Source of the DNA: Hyphomicrobium sp.
GTDB lineage: Bacteria; Pseudomonadota; Alphaproteobacteria; Rhizobiales; Hyphomicrobiaceae
Direction: 5' to 3'
Assembly (NCBI RefSeq): GCF_019744875.1
Contig: NZ_JAIETU010000006.1
Span: 1-64,000 of the forward strand
DNA length: 64,000 nucleotides
A program made the position numbers and the translations under genes. The notes under the pieces were generated by a model. That model was not told the origin of the DNA, ran no database searches, and was given only the letters and a program-made list of their open reading frames with translations. Of this stretch, positions 48,999 to 56,399 are shown in pieces (the first letter of the stretch is position 1; each line of letters starts with the position of its first letter).

Positions 48999-49021
48999 AG
49001 CGCGGGCGGTCGGGGGATCAA

Positions 49022-49381
49022 TCAGAGGGCGTCTTCAAGGTGTTGCGGCCATCGCAGGCCGATGCAGAACACGATGTCGAAGCCGATCCGGCAAGATTGA
49101 TAGGCGCTGTTTCGGGCGAGCCAAAGGCCGGCCGCCTTGCGGACGCGGGCGCGCTGGGCGGCGGTGATGGAGGCTTCCGCCGCCTCGCGCGTGGCGCGGC
49201 GCTTGACCTCCACGAAGGCGACACGCCGGCCGCGCACGGCGATCAGGTCGATTTCGCCCAGCGGCGTCTTTTCGCGCCGCGCCAGGATGCGGTAGCCCTT
49301 CACCATGAGCGCAATCGCGGCCGCCCACTCCGCCGTGTGTCCGCGGCGTTCGCGTGTGCGACGCTGCTCGCTGGCGGTCAC
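49022..49381 (-). CDS. yraN: UPF0102 (YraN) family protein
   Basis: 119 residues starting from a GTG at 49381, which overlaps the rsmI stop in GTGA. The core EIDLIAVRGRRVAFVEVKRR has the D-(E/Q)xK spacing of an endonuclease fold of the PD-(D/E)XK type, and the C terminus has SCRIGFDIVFC. Family function is unsettled; rsmI-yraN adjacency is common. Confidence 0.92.
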   Translation of the reverse strand: MTASEQRRTRERRGHTAEWAAAIALMVKGYRILARREKTPLGEIDLIAVRGRRVAFVEVKRRATREAAEASITAAQRARVRKAAGLWLARNSAYQSCRIGFDIVFCIGLRWPQHLEDAL

Positions 49382-50313
49382 GCGTCGCTGCTCCGTTGCG
49401 TCTTCTTGAGGGCAAGGGCCAGATCGTAGACGCGCGCTTTCGGGATCTTGAGGTTGTCGGAGACCGCCCTCACCGCGTCGCGCATGCTCAGGGTTTCCAT
49501 GGCCGCTGCAAGCTGGCTTTCGATGGTGGCGTCGCTGACGTCGGTCTCGCCAGGGGGCGCGACAAGAATGACGATCTCGCCTTTGGGCGGATCCTCCTCG
49601 AAGGTGCGGGCCAGCTCGCTCAGGGGCGCGCGTCGCACATCCTCGTGCAGCTTCGTCAGTTCGCGCGCGACAACGCTGGCGCGGTCGCCCAGTACGTCGG
49701 CGAGATCGGCAAGGGTTGCCGCAGTGCGCGTCGGGGCTTCGAAAAACACCAGCGTACCCGGTACGGCGGCGAGGTCCTTGATGCGGGATTTGCGCGCGCC
49801 CTCCTTCGCCGGAAGAAAGCCCGCGAAAAAAAACGCGTCCGTCGGAAGTCCCGATACCGTAAGGGCCGCGAGTGTCGCGGACGCGCCGGGGACTGCAACA
49901 ACGGCATGGCCGGCGGCGGCGGCTTCGCGGACCAGCTTGAAGCCGGGATCGGAAACCAGCGGAGTGCCCGCGTCCGAAATCAGCGCCACTTTGCGCCCCT
50001 GGGCGAGGTCGTGCAGCACGCGCGGGCGTTGCTCCTCGGCGTTGTGCTCGTGGTAGGGGCGGAGCGTGGCGCGGATGGCATAGTGCGCGACGAGCGTGCG
50101 GCTGTGGCGGGTGTCCTCGCAGTAGACGACGTCGGCCTGGGCCAGTGTCGCCAACGCGCGCACGCTGATGTCGCTGAGATTTCCGATCGGCGTTGCGACG
50201 ATGTAGAGGCCGGGCGCGAGCGGCATATCGAGCAGGCGCTCGAAGGCGAAGGCGAGCCGGGACGCCATGGTGGAGGCGCTTGCGGGAAGGGTTTCGGACG
50301 GCTCTTCGGTCAT
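49378..50313 (-). CDS. rsmI: 16S rRNA (cytidine 1402-2'-O)-methyltransferase
   Basis: RsmI 2'-O-methylates C1402 of 16S rRNA with S-adenosylmethionine. The 311-residue tetrapyrrole-methylase-fold enzyme has GLYIVATPIGNLSDISVRAL, CEDTRHSRTLV, ISDAGTPLVSDPG and GDRASVVARELTKLHE. The ATG at 50313 precedes a short extra N terminus of about 30 residues. It is overlapped by yraN. Confidence 0.95.
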   Translation of the reverse strand: MTEEPSETLPASASTMASRLAFAFERLLDMPLAPGLYIVATPIGNLSDISVRALATLAQADVVYCEDTRHSRTLVAHYAIRATLRPYHEHNAEEQRPRVLHDLAQGRKVALISDAGTPLVSDPGFKLVREAAAAGHAVVAVPGASATLAALTVSGLPTDAFFFAGFLPAKEGARKSRIKDLAAVPGTLVFFEAPTRTAATLADLADVLGDRASVVARELTKLHEDVRRAPLSELARTFEEDPPKGEIVILVAPPGETDVSDATIESQLAAAMETLSMRDAVRAVSDNLKIPKARVYDLALALKKTQRSSDA

Positions 50314-50447
50314 CTGGCGCTACGCTCACATCCCGCCCGCGCACCGGGCCGCTCGGCTTCGTCCGTTTGACCTGCTCGGCGCCGAAAATCCAAGCGCTAT
50401 TTGGTTCGTGCCGGACATTTCCGCCGGTGGACAGCGCGGTCTTGGGC

Positions 50448-51005
50448 TTATGCCGCCGTCAGCGCGCGCTCTTTCGGGCGGGTGGCGGCGTTCTCGCGCG
50501 AGAGCGCGAGAAGGGCGTCGAGCGAGGTTTCGAACGCGGCGGAGGCCCGCAACGCCACCGGCCCATCGCCGGGGAGCTGGGTGGTGCGCATCAGCGGGCG
50601 CAGCTCGTCGCGAAGGCGCGCCAGAACGTAGGAGGCGGAGTCCAGTTGCTCGCCCGCTTCCTTCTGAAGGGCCGCTACGGTCCGGGCGCCATGGTCGCCG
50701 TCGGCCAGCGCGCGCGTGGCGAGGCTCCATGCCAGCGGCTCGTCCAGCGCGGGGGCCATCTCGCGCACAGCGGGTTTCGGCGGCTGGCGGCGCAGCGTGC
50801 GGGCGATCAGGGTTTCGGGGCGAAGCATGGCGACGGAGGCGGTGCGCAGATCCCGGGCGCGGTCCGTGGCGCGCTGCCAGACCGCGGCGACGCGCGCGGC
50901 GCGTTCCGGCAACCGGCGAAGCTCGTCGGCGGCCAGGTAAAACAGGTCCTCGAGCCAGAAGGGGCCGGGCGATTTCAGTCTCAGGCTGAGCATTGGACGT
51001 CCCAT
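50448..51005 (-). CDS. Hypothetical helical protein
   Basis: 185 residues from the ATG at 51005 (or 181 from 50993), alpha-rich with many Arg, Leu and Ala (LARLRDELRPLMRTTQLPG). No signal peptide or domain recognised. It is co-oriented with rsmI, 134 bases upstream. The ribosome site is weak at either start. Confidence 0.55.
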   Translation of the reverse strand: MGRPMLSLRLKSPGPFWLEDLFYLAADELRRLPERAARVAAVWQRATDRARDLRTASVAMLRPETLIARTLRRQPPKPAVREMAPALDEPLAWSLATRALADGDHGARTVAALQKEAGEQLDSASYVLARLRDELRPLMRTTQLPGDGPVALRASAAFETSLDALLALSRENAATRPKERALTAA

Positions 51006-51322
51006 GCGTGACGCGGCACACCGGCGCGCGCGACTATCGCGTCGCAAAACGGGTTCGCGGCAAAATCATTTGGGCGTCCAAAACCTGAGCTTATTCGCTC
51101 TGTTAGGCAAGGCGTTTCATATCGAATGGTAACTTGGCCCTGCCGGATTTATGGGTTTGCGGTGCATCGCTTTTCAGGCGCGGTGCAACTCTGGTACCTT
51201 CGCCCGCGAAATCGGGCGGGGGCCCCAAGAGGTTTGCGCTACAAGTCGTCGGCGCCGCCCGGCCCGTTGGGAACGGCCGCCGTTCAGGGCCATGAGCAAA
51301 GCCCGCAACTCGGAGCGTCCAG
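51006..51322. other. Intergenic region before the first MBOAT gene
   Basis: About 320 bases with no gene. The left boundary of the tandem duplication lies here: from about 51231, 'ggtttgcgctacaagtcgtc' matches 'ggtttgcgctgcaagtcgtc' at 53920. Confidence 0.5.
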
Positions 51323-52777
51323 GTGCCGTTCGTCAGCGCTGAATTCCTCATTGCGCTGCCGGTCGGGCTCGCCATCTACTATCTCATCCGGCGGGTGGCC
51401 CCCGCCGCCTCGATCCCCTTCATCATCGTCGCCAGTGTGCTGTTCATCTCGCAGGACGGCTTGCGGGCGGTCATCATTCTGGGCGTCTCGGTTGCGGCCA
51501 ACTATGCGATCGCGCTCGCGATGGTGACTTTGCGGCGGCCTTCTCTCGCCTTCTTCGGCGTTGCCGCGAACCTTCTCTACCTGGGCTATTTCAAGTATTT
51601 CGATTTCCTGCTCGGGAACGTGCTCGGCATCGCGCCGACCACAAGCATCGTTTTGCCGCTCGGCATTTCTTTCTACACGTTCCACCAGATCGCCTTCCTG
51701 GTCGATTTCAGATCGGTTCGTATCGAGGCGCTGCCGCGCTTTCGCGACTACGTGGCGTTCGTGTTTTTCTTTCCGCAGCTCATTGCCGGTCCCATCGTGC
51801 GCGCGGAGCAGTTCTTTCCGCAGCTTCCCCGTCTTGCGACCCGCGACGTGCCTCCGGCCTGGATCCTGGCGGGCACGGCCGCATTCCTGATCGGGTTGAC
51901 GAAAAAGACGGTGCTGGCCGACAGCCTGGCGCGCTATGCAACTCCGGCCTTCGAGGCGGCCGCGAGCGGGAAGGGCCTCACCATTGGCGACAGCTGGCTT
52001 GCCGCGCTGACTTATACCTTTCAGCTCTATTTCGATTTTTCGGCCTACTCCGACATGGCGGTCGGCATTGCGCTCTTGATCGGTATTCGGCTGCCGTTCA
52101 ACTTCGATGCGCCCTACAAAGCCCGCTCGATCGCGGATTTCTGGCGGCGCTGGCACATCACGCTGTCCACCTTCCTGCGCGACTATGTCTACATTCCTCT
52201 GGGCGGAAGCCGGGTTTCGGTCGCGCGCCAGTGCCTCAACATCTTCATCGTCATGCTGGTGTGCGGGCTTTGGCACGGAGCAGGGTGGACGTTTATCGCG
52301 TGGGGCGCGCTTCATGGCGGCGCCCTCGTCGTGCATCGCCTCTGGCGCGTCGCCGTCGCGGACCGCTATCCGGCCCTCGAAGCGCGGAAAGTCTATCCCG
52401 TGGCCGCGTGGTTTCTGACCTTCCTGCTCGTGGTCGTCGGCTGGGTGCTGTTCCGCGCCGAGACCTTCAGTGCGGCGGGGACGGTGCTCTCCGGGATGTC
52501 CGGCATGGCGAGTGCCGACAAGAGCATCTTCTTTGGTCGGGAGCGCAATCTGGCGATCGGGTTCATCGCGGTTGCGGCGGCGATTGCCTTCTACGCGCCG
52601 AGCTTGCCGGAGATGCTGGGCACATCCGCAACGAAGGAAAGGCGCGCGCACGAGGTCGGCCCGGAGCTTTCCTGGCAGCCGTCGGTTCCGCGCGCCATCG
52701 CGCTTGGCCTGGCTGCCTACCTATCCGTGGCGTTTCTTCAGGAGGGATACAGTGAGTTCCTCTATTTCAACTTCTGA
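51323..52777 (+). CDS. MBOAT family O-acyltransferase, left copy
   Basis: 484 residues, about ten membrane helices, opening with a GTG (MPFVSAEFLIALPVG). Family landmarks: GISFYTFHQIAFLVD, VFFFPQLIAGPIVRAEQF, YFDFSAYSDMAVGIALL, FWRRWHITLSTFLRDYVYIPLGGSR, and the catalytic-type LWHGAGWTFIAWGALHG. This is the AlgI/DltB/PatA type that brings acyl groups across the inner membrane for O-acylation of a cell-surface polymer. GGAGCGTCCAG stands before the GTG. The SGNH gene starts 26 bases before its stop. It is very similar to the right copy; about three quarters of the first hundred residues are identical by eye. Confidence 0.93.
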   Translation: MPFVSAEFLIALPVGLAIYYLIRRVAPAASIPFIIVASVLFISQDGLRAVIILGVSVAANYAIALAMVTLRRPSLAFFGVAANLLYLGYFKYFDFLLGNVLGIAPTTSIVLPLGISFYTFHQIAFLVDFRSVRIEALPRFRDYVAFVFFFPQLIAGPIVRAEQFFPQLPRLATRDVPPAWILAGTAAFLIGLTKKTVLADSLARYATPAFEAAASGKGLTIGDSWLAALTYTFQLYFDFSAYSDMAVGIALLIGIRLPFNFDAPYKARSIADFWRRWHITLSTFLRDYVYIPLGGSRVSVARQCLNIFIVMLVCGLWHGAGWTFIAWGALHGGALVVHRLWRVAVADRYPALEARKVYPVAAWFLTFLLVVVGWVLFRAETFSAAGTVLSGMSGMASADKSIFFGRERNLAIGFIAVAAAIAFYAPSLPEMLGTSATKERRAHEVGPELSWQPSVPRAIALGLAAYLSVAFLQEGYSEFLYFNF

Positions 52778-53714
52778 GGTCGCCCGCCAGCTCGGCATCA
52801 TTGCCGTGACTGCGGTGCTCGCGCTCGGCTCTACGGTGATGGCGGGGATCGGCTATTTCGATCACGTGATCGCAGGCCAGTCGCGCGTTCCGAACGTACG
52901 AACTGTGCCGGACGAATTCCGCGCGCCGATGGTTCGGGAATATATCGAGGATCGCATCCGGCCCGGCGGAAAGCCGCTGATCGTCGTGCTCGGAGATTCG
53001 CAATCGTGGGGGTTCCGGCACCGCGAGGAGCACGTTTTCACGACCCTCCTGCAGCAGCGGCTGCCCGGCTACGATGTCGTCAATCTCAGCATCGTCGATG
53101 GCCGGTTGAGCGACCAGACGATGGTTCTGGAGATGTTGAAGGCGAAGGGCATCCGGCCGCGGCTCGTCATCACGTCGGCCAACATCACCCACATCGGCAC
53201 GCCGGAACTTGCCCGGCTGGTGGCCAGCGAGCGGCCGTACTGGTCCTACTTTTTCAGCCCGATCAATGTCTATCGCATCGGGCAAACCGCACGTCTCGGC
53301 GATCGTGAGGTAAGCGAAAAGGCGTACCGGATCGTGCCGTCTCCGGATCGCTTCCTCGATTCCCCGTCCGGTCTTGAAAAGCTGTCGCAACGAACCGAGG
53401 GCGTGCTGCAACTCGCCCGATCGGTCGGAGACAGCGTGCTGTTCTATACGCCGGCTCATGCCGTGGAAGACTTCGCCAGCTATCCGTACGACCGCGCGCT
53501 GTACGACCGGCAGGTCGGGGCGCTGATGGAGACGTGCCGCAAGTCCGGGGTTCAATGCGAGGATCTTTCCGCCGCGTTTCCGCTGTCGGTGTTTCAGGAC
53601 GTCGTCCACCTGAACCGCGGAGGGCAGGTGATGCTTGCCGATAGCCTGCTCCCAAAAATCCTGGAGATCCTCGGCGGCTCAGGAGAGCGGGACACGGACG
53701 CGAAGCGCGGCTGA
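52752..53714 (+). CDS. SGNH-fold acyltransferase/esterase-like protein, left copy
   Basis: 320 residues. The GTG lies inside the MBOAT 3' end, preceded by CAGGAGGGATACA. An N-terminal membrane anchor (about 14-38) leads to a periplasmic domain. Block I is VVLGDSQSWGF with nucleophile Ser; block V-like DVVHLNRGG supplies Asp and His. This matches the periplasmic partners (AlgJ/AlgX, PatB types) of MBOAT proteins. The last about 14 residues, GGSGERDTDAKRG, have no equivalent in the right copy and are antisense to the DUF1287 relic. Confidence 0.88.
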   Translation: MSSSISTSEVARQLGIIAVTAVLALGSTVMAGIGYFDHVIAGQSRVPNVRTVPDEFRAPMVREYIEDRIRPGGKPLIVVLGDSQSWGFRHREEHVFTTLLQQRLPGYDVVNLSIVDGRLSDQTMVLEMLKAKGIRPRLVITSANITHIGTPELARLVASERPYWSYFFSPINVYRIGQTARLGDREVSEKAYRIVPSPDRFLDSPSGLEKLSQRTEGVLQLARSVGDSVLFYTPAHAVEDFASYPYDRALYDRQVGALMETCRKSGVQCEDLSAAFPLSVFQDVVHLNRGGQVMLADSLLPKILEILGGSGERDTDAKRG

Positions 53715-53870
53715 GGCCGGTACGTGACTTGCTGGTGGCAGGTTAACCGGGGGTCGCGGTCCCCATGCGCGATTGCGCACGGTCATCGGCCGGTCCGATG
53801 GTGCGATGACAGACGACAGCAGGGTGATTTGCGAGCGCGGGCCGTAGTTCCGGCGGCCGGTGCGCAGGCC
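53679..53870 (-). pseudogene. Relic of a DUF1287 gene (3' end only)
   Basis: On the minus strand the translated frame reads NYGPRSQITLLSSVIAPSDR and ends in ASAALRVRVPLS. The intact gene at 56400 has NRGSRSHIAMVSSVIAPSGR and ends in ASAALRVRFPLP. Both the nucleotide sequence and the order of motifs match, but the segment encoding EDALFVDEMTGHYRYRGARL and most of the gene upstream are missing. No start codon and no catalytic Cys region remain. It overlaps the SGNH stop by 36 bases. Confidence 0.85.
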
Positions 53871-54004
53871 CGCGCAAGTCTCGCAGGGTAGCGTGACCCC
53901 CAACAATCGAACCGATGCTGGTTTGCGCTGCAAGTCGTCAGCGTGCCCGCGGCCGATGATTGAGTTCAGCGTTCCTCGCACACCTGCAATCCGGGGACCT
54001 CCAG

Positions 54005-55459
54005 GTGCCGTTCGTCAGCGCTGCATTCCTCATCGCCCTGCCGATCGGGCTGGCCGGGTATTATCTCTGCCGGCGGTTTCTTCCTGCGGCGTCGCTGCCG
54101 TTCCTGATTGCGGCGAGCATCCTGTTCATTGCGCAGGACGGCATTCGCGCGCTCGTCATTCTCTCGATTTCGGTTCTCGCAAACTACGCCATCGCGCTCG
54201 CGATGGTGAGCTTGCGCCGGCCGTCGCTCGCCTTCGCCGGGGTCGCCGCCAACATTCTCTATCTGGGCTACTTCAAGTACTTCGATTTCATTCTGAGCGG
54301 CCTTCTTGGGGGCGGCCCTTCGACAGGCATCATCCTTCCGCTCGGGATCTCGTTCTACACCTTCCACCAGATCGCTTTCCTGCTTGACATCCGGAGCATG
54401 CGCACGCAGCAGTTGCCGCGCTTCCTCGACTACGTCGCCTTCGTGTTTTTCTTTCCGCAGCTCGTGGCGGGCCCGATCGTGCGCGCGGAGCAGTTCTTTC
54501 CGCAGTTGCCGCGTCTCAAAACCCAGCCGGTCTCTCCGACATTCATTCTGGCTGGCGCCGCAGCGCTGCTGATCGGATTGGCCAAGAAATCCGTGCTGGC
54601 CGACAATCTCGGGCTCTACGCGACGCCTGTGTTCGAAGCCGCCGCGAGCGGAAAAGCTCTCAGCGCCGGCGACAGTTGGATCGGCGCGCTGGCCTACACG
54701 TTCCAGCTCTATTTCGATTTTTCCGGCTACTCGGATATGGCGGTGGGCATCGGCCTGCTTCTCGGCATCCGGCTGCCGTTCAACTTCGATGCGCCTTACA
54801 AGGCGCGGTCGGTCGCCGAGTTCTGGCGGCGTTGGCACATCACGCTGTCGACGTTTCTGCGCGACTATCTCTACGTGCCGCTCGGCGGCAGCCGGACGTC
54901 ACTGGCCCGCCAGTGCGCCAACGTGTTCATCGTCATGATCGTTTGCGGCATCTGGCACGGCGCCGGCTTGCTGTTCATCGCGTGGGGCGCAATCCACGGT
55001 CTGGCATTGATCGTTCATCGTCTCTGGCGCGTCTTCCTGTCTAAAATGGCGATCTCGCCGGATGGATCGCTCATCTATCAGGGCACGGCGTGGGGACTGA
55101 CGTTCCTGTTTATCACGTGCGGCTGGGTGCTGTTTCGCGCCGATAGTTTCCATGCGGCGGGCCTTGTGTACTCGGGGCTGGTGTCGTTCAGCACGGCGCC
55201 CACGAGCCTCTTCACGCCTGACACCCACAACATGGCGGTGCTGCTGATCGCGCACGCCGCCGCGATCTGCGCGACGATGCCGAGCCTGCCCCAGTTGCTT
55301 GGCACGTCGGCCGAGCAGGAGCGCAGGCCCGATCGGGCGGGGCCACCGCTCGTTTGGGAACCCTCGATGCCGCGCGCCGCGGCGCTCGGTGTCAGCGCAT
55401 TCCTGTCCATCACCTTTTTGCAGGAGGGGTACAGTGCATTCCTCTATTTCAACTTCTGA
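54005..55459 (+). CDS. MBOAT family O-acyltransferase, right copy
   Basis: 484 residues, starting at a GTG at 54005 in the same context (CCAGGTGCCGTTCGTCAGCGC) as the left copy. A TTG start 45 bases upstream also exists but has no counterpart. Motifs are retained: LGISFYTFHQIAFL, FFFPQLVAGPIVRAEQFF, FWRRWHITLSTFLRDYLYVPL and IWHGAGLLFIAWGAIHG. All likely catalytic residues are kept, so both copies look functional. The SGNH partner starts 26 bases before the stop. Confidence 0.93.
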   Translation: MPFVSAAFLIALPIGLAGYYLCRRFLPAASLPFLIAASILFIAQDGIRALVILSISVLANYAIALAMVSLRRPSLAFAGVAANILYLGYFKYFDFILSGLLGGGPSTGIILPLGISFYTFHQIAFLLDIRSMRTQQLPRFLDYVAFVFFFPQLVAGPIVRAEQFFPQLPRLKTQPVSPTFILAGAAALLIGLAKKSVLADNLGLYATPVFEAAASGKALSAGDSWIGALAYTFQLYFDFSGYSDMAVGIGLLLGIRLPFNFDAPYKARSVAEFWRRWHITLSTFLRDYLYVPLGGSRTSLARQCANVFIVMIVCGIWHGAGLLFIAWGAIHGLALIVHRLWRVFLSKMAISPDGSLIYQGTAWGLTFLFITCGWVLFRADSFHAAGLVYSGLVSFSTAPTSLFTPDTHNMAVLLIAHAAAICATMPSLPQLLGTSAEQERRPDRAGPPLVWEPSMPRAAALGVSAFLSITFLQEGYSAFLYFNF

Positions 55460-56381
55460 CGCCGTCCGCCATCTGGCACTCGTGGCCGGCACGGTCTTGC
55501 TCGGGCTGTTCTGCTCCGTCGTCGCAGGTGCGATCCGTTTCGACGAGACGATGGCCGGGCATTCGCGCGTGTTCAATGTTCGCCTCGTGCCGGACAGCTA
55601 CCGGGCGCCGCTGATGGACGCGTTCATCGCGACCGCGTCGACCGCCAATTCGAAGCCGCTCATTGTCGTCCTCGGCGACTCTCAGTCCTGGGGGTTCCGC
55701 CAGCGCGAGGAGCGTGTTTTCTCCACGCTGCTGCAGAAGAAGCTCCCGCACTACAGAGTCTTGAACCTGAGCGTCGTGGACGGCCGTCTCAAGGATCAGC
55801 TCGCAATCCTGGAAATGCTCGATGCGCGGGGAATTCGCCCAAAGCTGATCCTGTCCTCGACCAACCTTGCGCACGTCAAGAATACCGAGATGCAGAGGTT
55901 GCCCAAGACCGCGCTTCCATCCTGGGCCTACTTTCTGAGCCCGCTCAATGTGGTTCGAATTGGAGAGTTCGCCCCGCCGTCCGATCGCGAGCCATCGGAA
56001 ATGGCGTACAAGCGTTTTCAGGTTCCTGACCGCTTCGTCGACTCGAAGCAGGGCCTCGAGAAATCCGCTGAGCTGCTAGAGCGGACGCTGCGGAGGGCGC
56101 GCGACATCGCCGAGCATGTTTACTTCTACATGCCGCCTCATGCCGTGGACGACTTCGCGAGCTATAACTACGACCGCGCGCTCTACGACGGCCAGGTTCG
56201 CGATCTGATCGCGGCCTGCGCGACGACTGGGGCAATCTGTGATGACCTCTCTTCGAGCCTTCCGTTGAAGGCATTCCAGGATGTCGTGCATCTCAACCGG
56301 TCAGGTCATGAGAAAATGGCAGCAGCGTTGCTGCCGTCGATCCTCAACGTGATCGAGCCGCCGCAAGTCGCGTCGCGCTGA
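55434..56381 (+). CDS. SGNH-fold acyltransferase/esterase-like protein, right copy
   Basis: 315 residues from the GTG at 55434, preceded by CAGGAGGGGTACA. It has the anchor helix (about 12-34), VVLGDSQSWGFRQREERVF and DVVHLNRSG, the same elements as the left copy. It stops 18 bases before the convergent DUF1287 gene, without the C-terminal extension of the left copy. The fixed partner gene argues that each SGNH protein serves its own MBOAT. Confidence 0.88.
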   Translation: MHSSISTSDAVRHLALVAGTVLLGLFCSVVAGAIRFDETMAGHSRVFNVRLVPDSYRAPLMDAFIATASTANSKPLIVVLGDSQSWGFRQREERVFSTLLQKKLPHYRVLNLSVVDGRLKDQLAILEMLDARGIRPKLILSSTNLAHVKNTEMQRLPKTALPSWAYFLSPLNVVRIGEFAPPSDREPSEMAYKRFQVPDRFVDSKQGLEKSAELLERTLRRARDIAEHVYFYMPPHAVDDFASYNYDRALYDGQVRDLIAACATTGAICDDLSSSLPLKAFQDVVHLNRSGHEKMAAALLPSILNVIEPPQVASR

Positions 56382-56399
56382 TCGATAGCGCAGTCGCTC

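Larger units (their letters stand above)
51231..53870. repeat. Left unit of the tandem duplication (MBOAT-SGNH-DUF1287 relic)
   Basis: This unit holds a full MBOAT gene, a full SGNH gene and a degenerate 3' relic of a DUF1287 gene. It is paired with 53920-56690, by matching upstream bases, gene order, equal MBOAT lengths (484 residues each) and the shared GTG overlap. Confidence 0.85.

Noticed and set aside
49382-50344. Continuation of the yraN frame upstream as a 440-codon protein
   Set aside because: That part is a frame-shifted shadow of rsmI. The GTG at 49381 overlapping the rsmI stop is the sensible start.
55299-55433. A start for the right SGNH gene at 55299
   Set aside because: It would overlap the MBOAT gene by 160 bases, while the GTG at 55434 has a strong ribosome site and matches the left copy.
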